A stretch of DNA of 64,000 nt from Nocardia lijiangensis NBRC 108240 (GTDB lineage Bacteria > Actinomycetota > Actinomycetes > Mycobacteriales > Mycobacteriaceae): the NCBI RefSeq assembly GCF_001613045.1, contig NZ_BDBP01000019.1, positions 55,235 through 119,234 on the forward strand. The letters are read 5' to 3'. Both the position numbers and the translations under genes were made by a program. The first letter of the stretch is position 1; each line of letters opens with the position of its first letter. Of the stretch, positions 60,461-64,000 are shown piece after piece. The notes below the pieces were generated by a model. That model searched no databases and was not told the DNA's origin. It worked only from the letters and a program-made list of their open reading frames with translations.

Positions 60461-61543
60461 GTGCAGTTCGGAATCTTCACCGTCGGTGACGTCACCGCGG
60501 ATCCCGCGAACGGCCGCACCCCCAGTGAGGCCGAGCGGATCAAGGCGATGGTGATCATCGCGCAGAAGGCCGAGGAGGTGGGACTCGACGTGTTCGCCAC
60601 GGGCGAGCACCACAACCCGCCGTTCGTGCCGTCCTCGCCGACCACCATGCTCGGCTACATCGCCGCGCGCACCGAGCGCATCCAGCTGTCCACCGCGACA
60701 ACGCTCATCACCACCAACGACCCGGTCAAGATTGCCGAAGACTTCGCGATGCTGCAGCACCTCGCCGACGGTCGTGTCGACCTGATGCTCGGCCGCGGCA
60801 ACACCGGACCCGTCTACCCCTGGTTCGGCAAGGACATTCGCGACGGCATCGCGCTCGCGATCGAGAACTATCATCTGCTGCACCGGCTCTGGCGCGAGGA
60901 CGTCGTGGACTGGGAGGGCAAGTTCCGCACGCCGCTGCAGTCCTTCACCTCGACGCCGCGCCCGCTCGACGACGTCCCCCCGTTCGTCTGGCACGGATCC
61001 ATCCGCAGCCCCGAGATCGCCGAACAGGCCGCCTATTACGGCGACGGCTTCTTCGCCAACAACATCTTCTGGCCCAAGGAGCACTTCCAGCGGCTGATCG
61101 AGCTGTACCGCCGCCGGTACGAGCACTACGGGCACGGCGCCGCCGACCAGGCCATCGTGGGCCTGGGTGGACAGGTGTTCATGCGCAAGAACTCCCAGGA
61201 CGCGATCCGGGAATTCCGCCCGTACTTCGACAACGCGCCGGTCTACGGTCACGGTCCCTCGCTCGAGGAGTTCACCGAGCAGACCCCGCTCACCGTCGGC
61301 AGCCCGCAGGAGGTCGTCGACAAGACGCTGACCTTCCGCGAGCACTTCGGCGACTATCAGCGCCAGCTGTTCCTGATCGACCACGCCGGGCTGCCGCTGA
61401 AAACCGTGCTGGAGCAACTGGATCTGCTGGGTGAAGAGGTGATTCCGGTGCTGCGCAAGGAGTTCGCCGCCCGCCGTCCCGCGCACGTGCCGGACGCGCC
61501 GACGCACGCGTCGCTGCTTGCGGCGCGAAAGGTGGTCTCGTGA
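60461..61543 (+). CDS. FMN-dependent LLM-class oxidoreductase
   Basis: 360 residues of the luciferase-like monooxygenase barrel: MQFGIFTVGDVTADPANGRTPSE, VFATGEHHNPPFVPSSPTTMLGYIAARTERIQLSTATTL, RVDLMLGRGNTGPVYPWFG. This is the branch that is usually followed by a small NADPH:FMN reductase gene as electron supplier. Here only a 25-codon vestige follows. GTG 60461 has AGGAGG upstream. A perfect inverted repeat precedes it. FMNH2 would have to come from another reductase. Confidence 0.9.
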   Translation: MQFGIFTVGDVTADPANGRTPSEAERIKAMVIIAQKAEEVGLDVFATGEHHNPPFVPSSPTTMLGYIAARTERIQLSTATTLITTNDPVKIAEDFAMLQHLADGRVDLMLGRGNTGPVYPWFGKDIRDGIALAIENYHLLHRLWREDVVDWEGKFRTPLQSFTSTPRPLDDVPPFVWHGSIRSPEIAEQAAYYGDGFFANNIFWPKEHFQRLIELYRRRYEHYGHGAADQAIVGLGGQVFMRKNSQDAIREFRPYFDNAPVYGHGPSLEEFTEQTPLTVGSPQEVVDKTLTFREHFGDYQRQLFLIDHAGLPLKTVLEQLDLLGEEVIPVLRKEFAARRPAHVPDAPTHASLLAARKVVS

Positions 61544-61616
61544 CGACCTCGATGTCCGCGACACGGCGCCGTTCGAGGACCTGCTTGCGGGCGCCTGCCT
61601 AGCCGCCGGGGGATAG
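61542..61616 (+). pseudogene. Probable 3' remnant of an FMN reductase gene
   Basis: A 24-codon frame overlapping the oxidoreductase stop reads DDLDVRDTAPFEDLLAGA and ends at a stop. It resembles the extreme C-terminus (TPFExLLA) of the NAD(P)H-dependent FMN reductases normally encoded next in this arrangement. The GTG overlapping the stop (GTGA) opens a different 20-codon frame. Best explained by internal deletion of the partner gene. Based on remembered family tails; moderate certainty. Confidence 0.35.
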
Positions 61617-61719
61617 TCGTTGCGCACCGGCCCGGTGCGCAAGAACGGGGTGACGCCGAGGATGCCGCGCCCTATCGCCGAAGTAATTGAAATTTCTACC
61701 AACTCTCGAGGAGCATGCT

Positions 61720-62268
61720 ATGACCACCGGAATCGCCAAGGGACTGACCGCGGGCACCTGGGCCATCGACCCCACCCACTCGACCGTCGGTTTCTCGGTC
61801 CGCCACCTGATGGTGAGCAAGGTCCGCGGCCGGTTCACCGACTTCGACGGCAAGCTCGTCATCGCCGAGGACGGCACCGCATCGGCCGAGGCCGAGATCC
61901 GGGTGGACTCGCTGACCACCGACAACGAGCAGCGCGACGCCCACCTGCGCACCGCGGACTTCTTCCACGCCGAACAGTTCCCGGTGATGACCTTCAAGTC
62001 GACCGGATTCCGGCTCAACGGCGAGGAATTCGTCGTCGACGGCGAGTTCACCGTGCGCGGCAACACCAAGCCGGTCGCGCTGAAGGTCGAGTTCCTCGGC
62101 GTGAACGCGGGCATGGGCAACGGCCCTGTCGCCGGCTTCGAGGCCACGACCGTGGTCTCCCGTCGCGAGTTCGGCCTGGACATCGACATGCCGCTGCCGG
62201 ACGGTGGCGTGGTCATCGGTGACAAGATCACCCTGACCCTGGAGATCGAGGCCGGACTGCAGGGCTGA
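61720..62268 (+). CDS. YceI-family lipid-binding protein
   Basis: 182 residues, the full family length, no signal peptide. AGTWAIDPTHSTVGFSVRHLMVSKVRGRF, AEIRVDSLTTDNEQRDAHLRTADFFHAEQFPVMTFKST, and VSRREFGLDIDMPLPDGGVVIGDKITLTLEIEA are diagnostic YceI lipocalin-like strands, a pocket for polyisoprenoids or amides. ATG 61720 has GAGGAG 7 nt upstream. It follows the oxidoreductase on the same strand, 176 bp away, and ends at a strong hairpin. Confidence 0.92.
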   Translation: MTTGIAKGLTAGTWAIDPTHSTVGFSVRHLMVSKVRGRFTDFDGKLVIAEDGTASAEAEIRVDSLTTDNEQRDAHLRTADFFHAEQFPVMTFKSTGFRLNGEEFVVDGEFTVRGNTKPVALKVEFLGVNAGMGNGPVAGFEATTVVSRREFGLDIDMPLPDGGVVIGDKITLTLEIEAGLQG

Positions 62269-62295
62269 GGTCGGGCTCGGCCGGTGGACGGCGAT

Positions 62296-62328
62296 CAGGG
62301 CGCGCGCCGATTCCCGGCGCGCGCCCTG
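62296..62328. terminator. Hairpin terminator after YceI gene
   Basis: CAGGGCGCGCGCCG / CGGCGCGCGCCCTG, 14-bp perfect stem with a 5-nt loop, 28 bp after the stop. Confidence 0.85.
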
Positions 62329-62855
62329 TGCCTTTCGGCGGCGGTGCTCGCCCCTTCGGAACGGTGCGGCCGGATCGGATCGGCCGGGCCGGAATTCGGC
62401 GAACATCGCCCGATTCCCCTGTTCGATCTTTTCCCGGCATTCGCCAGGGGCGGGCGCAATCGGCTTGGCTACTTTCGTTTTCCGACGTCAGAATTACTTT
62501 TTGCGGCGAAAAGTGAAGCCGGTCACCATCATCCGTCGAGACTTCGCTGTGATGCTGCTAGGGTTGGCGAATCGTCGGGTTCTGGGCTGGTCGGACTCGC
62601 TTCGGTCAGCCGGCGATCTATTCTCTGATCGCTTGCCCTGCAGGCACTGTGAGGTGTGCGGTGAGCCTCCGGTGTGGACGTCCTCGGGGCGCCAGATCAG
62701 CCGACGTGCAATGGATCCGATCAGTTGTCACATGATCGGTGTCGGTAGGAAAGGCAAGACGGAGATCTGTGGTGGCAGGGTGCTGGTTCCGGCGGGGACC
62801 ATAGCGGGGCGGGACATCGGGGGGAGGCTCGATCCCGTCAACGACGAGAGAACTG
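62329..62855. other. Gene-free leader of the conservon gene
   Basis: About 530 bp with no defensible gene; an open frame at 62465-62992 runs into the kinase gene out of phase and is a shadow. The promoter of the kinase operon should lie here. A long untranslated leader is possible. Confidence 0.4.
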
Positions 62856-64000
62856 ATGAATCTGGATATCGCCGTTTTACTTTCATGGATCCTCACCACG
62901 CTGCTGGTTATCGCGGTTGTCTATACAATCGCCGCGCTGCGCAGAGAGCGAGCCAGAGCCGAGTCTCTATTGGAGGACCAACGCAAACGTGACGAGGCGC
63001 TGGAGCGCTTCGCCGGACAGACGATGCCCGCGATCACCGATGCCGTCCGGCGCTTCGAGCCGCTGGCCAGCACGATCGAAGTGCCGACGGGACTGCAGAA
63101 TTCGCGACTGGCGCAGTGCCTGCAGTGGATCGGCGATCGGTACGCCGACGACCTGCGCCTGGTGCAGTCCGAGACGAGGGACCGGACCGCGCTCGAGGCC
63201 GACGCGCACGCCAAGCAGGCGATCGAGGTCGCCGAGAACACGGTCCGCGCCGAGGTGGGCGGCGCCGCGCGCGACGCGACCAGCGGCGCGGTGCGTTCCT
63301 TCGGCACCTCGGTGGTGAGCCTCGGCGCCGACGTCAGCCAGGTGGTCAGCTCCGCGCTGCGGGCGCACCGCGACGACGACGTATACGCCACCCTCACCCG
63401 CATCGACCACACCGTTCAGCAGATGATCCGCCAGGCGCAGTCCTACGTGATCGTGTGTGGCGGCTTGCCGGGCAGACGCTGGCCCGCCCAGTCGCTGACC
63501 GACGTGGTCGGCGGCGCCACCGGCCGCGTGCGCGACTACCTGCGGGTGCGTACCACCCAGTTGGATCGCGTGGTCGTCAGCCGCGCGGTGGAACCGCTCG
63601 TGCACACCCTGGCCACCCTGCTCGACAACGCGTTGCGCTATTCGCCGCCGACTTCCTTCGTGGACGTCAGCTTCCAGGAGGGACACCACGGCGTCACCGT
63701 CATCATCGATGACGCGGGCGTGCGGATGAACGCCGAGCAGATGGAGGAGGCCAGGCAGGTGCTCGCCAACGAGCGCCCGGTCGACATCCACCAGCTCGGT
63801 CCGTCGCCCAAGGTCGGTTTCCCTGGCATCGCCGCGCTCGCGCGCCGCTACGGGTTCACGGTCTACATCGACGGGCCCAACGCCTACGGAGGCATGCGCG
63901 CGATGGTGTACATCCCCGAGGCCCTGCTCGCCGCGCCGAGCAAGAGCGAGCAGACGACCGAGGCCGCCCCGGCCGAGCCCCCGCCCCCCGCGCCCGAACC
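62856..64000 (+). CDS. Conservon-type sensor histidine kinase (CvnA-like), 3' end outside window
   Basis: At least 381 residues, open to the end of the window. One membrane helix at about residues 6-26 (AVLLSWILTTLLVIAVVYTI) is followed by a charged helix. The dimer/phosphoacceptor-like region is ATLTRIDHTVQQMIRQAQSYVIVCGG, followed by SLTDVVGGATGRVRDYLRV. The ATPase part starts LVHTLATLLDNALRYSPPTSFVDV (N-box), with ITVIIDDAGV-type and GFPGIAALARRYG loops. A Pro/Ala/Glu-rich tail begins at the edge. This matches CvnA of Streptomyces conservons, normally followed by roadblock, DUF742 and small GTPase genes, to be expected just past 64000. Start at ATG 62856. Confidence 0.82.
   Translation, partial: MNLDIAVLLSWILTTLLVIAVVYTIAALRRERARAESLLEDQRKRDEALERFAGQTMPAITDAVRRFEPLASTIEVPTGLQNSRLAQCLQWIGDRYADDLRLVQSETRDRTALEADAHAKQAIEVAENTVRAEVGGAARDATSGAVRSFGTSVVSLGADVSQVVSSALRAHRDDDVYATLTRIDHTVQQMIRQAQSYVIVCGGLPGRRWPAQSLTDVVGGATGRVRDYLRVRTTQLDRVVVSRAVEPLVHTLATLLDNALRYSPPTSFVDVSFQEGHHGVTVIIDDAGVRMNAEQMEEARQVLANERPVDIHQLGPSPKVGFPGIAALARRYGFTVYIDGPNAYGGMRAMVYIPEALLAAPSKSEQTTEAAPAEPPPPAPE

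Noticed and set aside
62465..62992. 175-codon plus-strand frame before the conservon gene
   Set aside because: It overlaps the kinase start out of phase, has no ribosome site and mixed composition; treated as non-coding leader.

Overview
The window is high-GC actinobacterial DNA, most likely from a mycolic-acid-containing genus such as Nocardia. This is inferred from an antigen-85-type secreted esterase, an EspR-like nucleoid regulator, an LppA-family lipoprotein, an F420-type oxidoreductase, twin-arginine secreted enzymes, frequent GTG/TTG starts and dense TetR/LysR regulation. It looks like accessory/metabolic chromosome. I see no rRNA, tRNA, CRISPR array, prophage or insertion sequence. 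The window opens inside an arylsulfatase gene and closes inside a conservon-type sensor kinase gene.

Layout. 1-7 kb: arylsulfatase end, small hypotheticals, a TetR gene beside a palindrome, an SCO6745-like protein, a hydrolase/TetR pair with a perfect operator, and a thioredoxin. 7-10 kb: an HSL-type esterase divergent from a Tat-exported cholesterol oxidase preceded by an exact KstR-type box. 10.4-19.1 kb: a leftward beta-oxidation operon (CoA-transferase alpha/beta, enoyl-CoA hydratase, 3-hydroxyacyl-CoA dehydrogenase, acyl-CoA dehydrogenase, thiolase) under a divergent LysR, plus a second acyl-CoA dehydrogenase. 19.2-27.8 kb: a secreted glycine-zipper protein, a complete Liv-type ABC importer, a divergent PucR regulator and an acyl-CoA ligase. 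27.9-37 kb: a 26-residue methionine-rich microprotein, STAS, VOC, RidA, cold-shock-like and XRE proteins, an antigen-85-like esterase, and a LysR/aldo-keto reductase pair. 37.3-43 kb: a solitary conjugation-like membrane protein with an Ala/Lys/Pro repeat, then a stress-type block. In that block an F420 oxidoreductase, a glycosyltransferase-CDGSH operon and a SigF-type sigma gene each carry a GTTT-N15-GGGTA promoter. 43-51 kb: a K+/H+ antiporter pair, a TetR divergent from a secreted lipase, a GntA-like heme N-oxygenase and a second secreted lipase. 51-64 kb: a second glycine-zipper protein, LysR-regulated serine hydrolase, Tat metallo-hydrolase, two small secreted proteins, YaeQ, LysR/MFS efflux, SRPBCC, a luciferase-like oxidoreductase with a vestige of a partner, YceI, and the CvnA-like kinase.

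How the genes connect. Three regulatory circuits can be read from the DNA. (i) A 19-bp inverted repeat occurs twice, astride a 17-bp-spaced promoter, both before the acyl-CoA ligase (26.3 kb) and in the TetR/lipase interval (46.3 kb). This suggests one TetR controls fatty-acid release and activation from two loci 20 kb apart. (ii) Three SigF-type promoters with identical 15-nt spacers lie within 1.7 kb, one of them upstream of the sigma gene. (iii) A KstR-type box precedes the cholesterol oxidase. The overall theme is uptake and breakdown of lipids, sterols and short acids, with stress and redox housekeeping.
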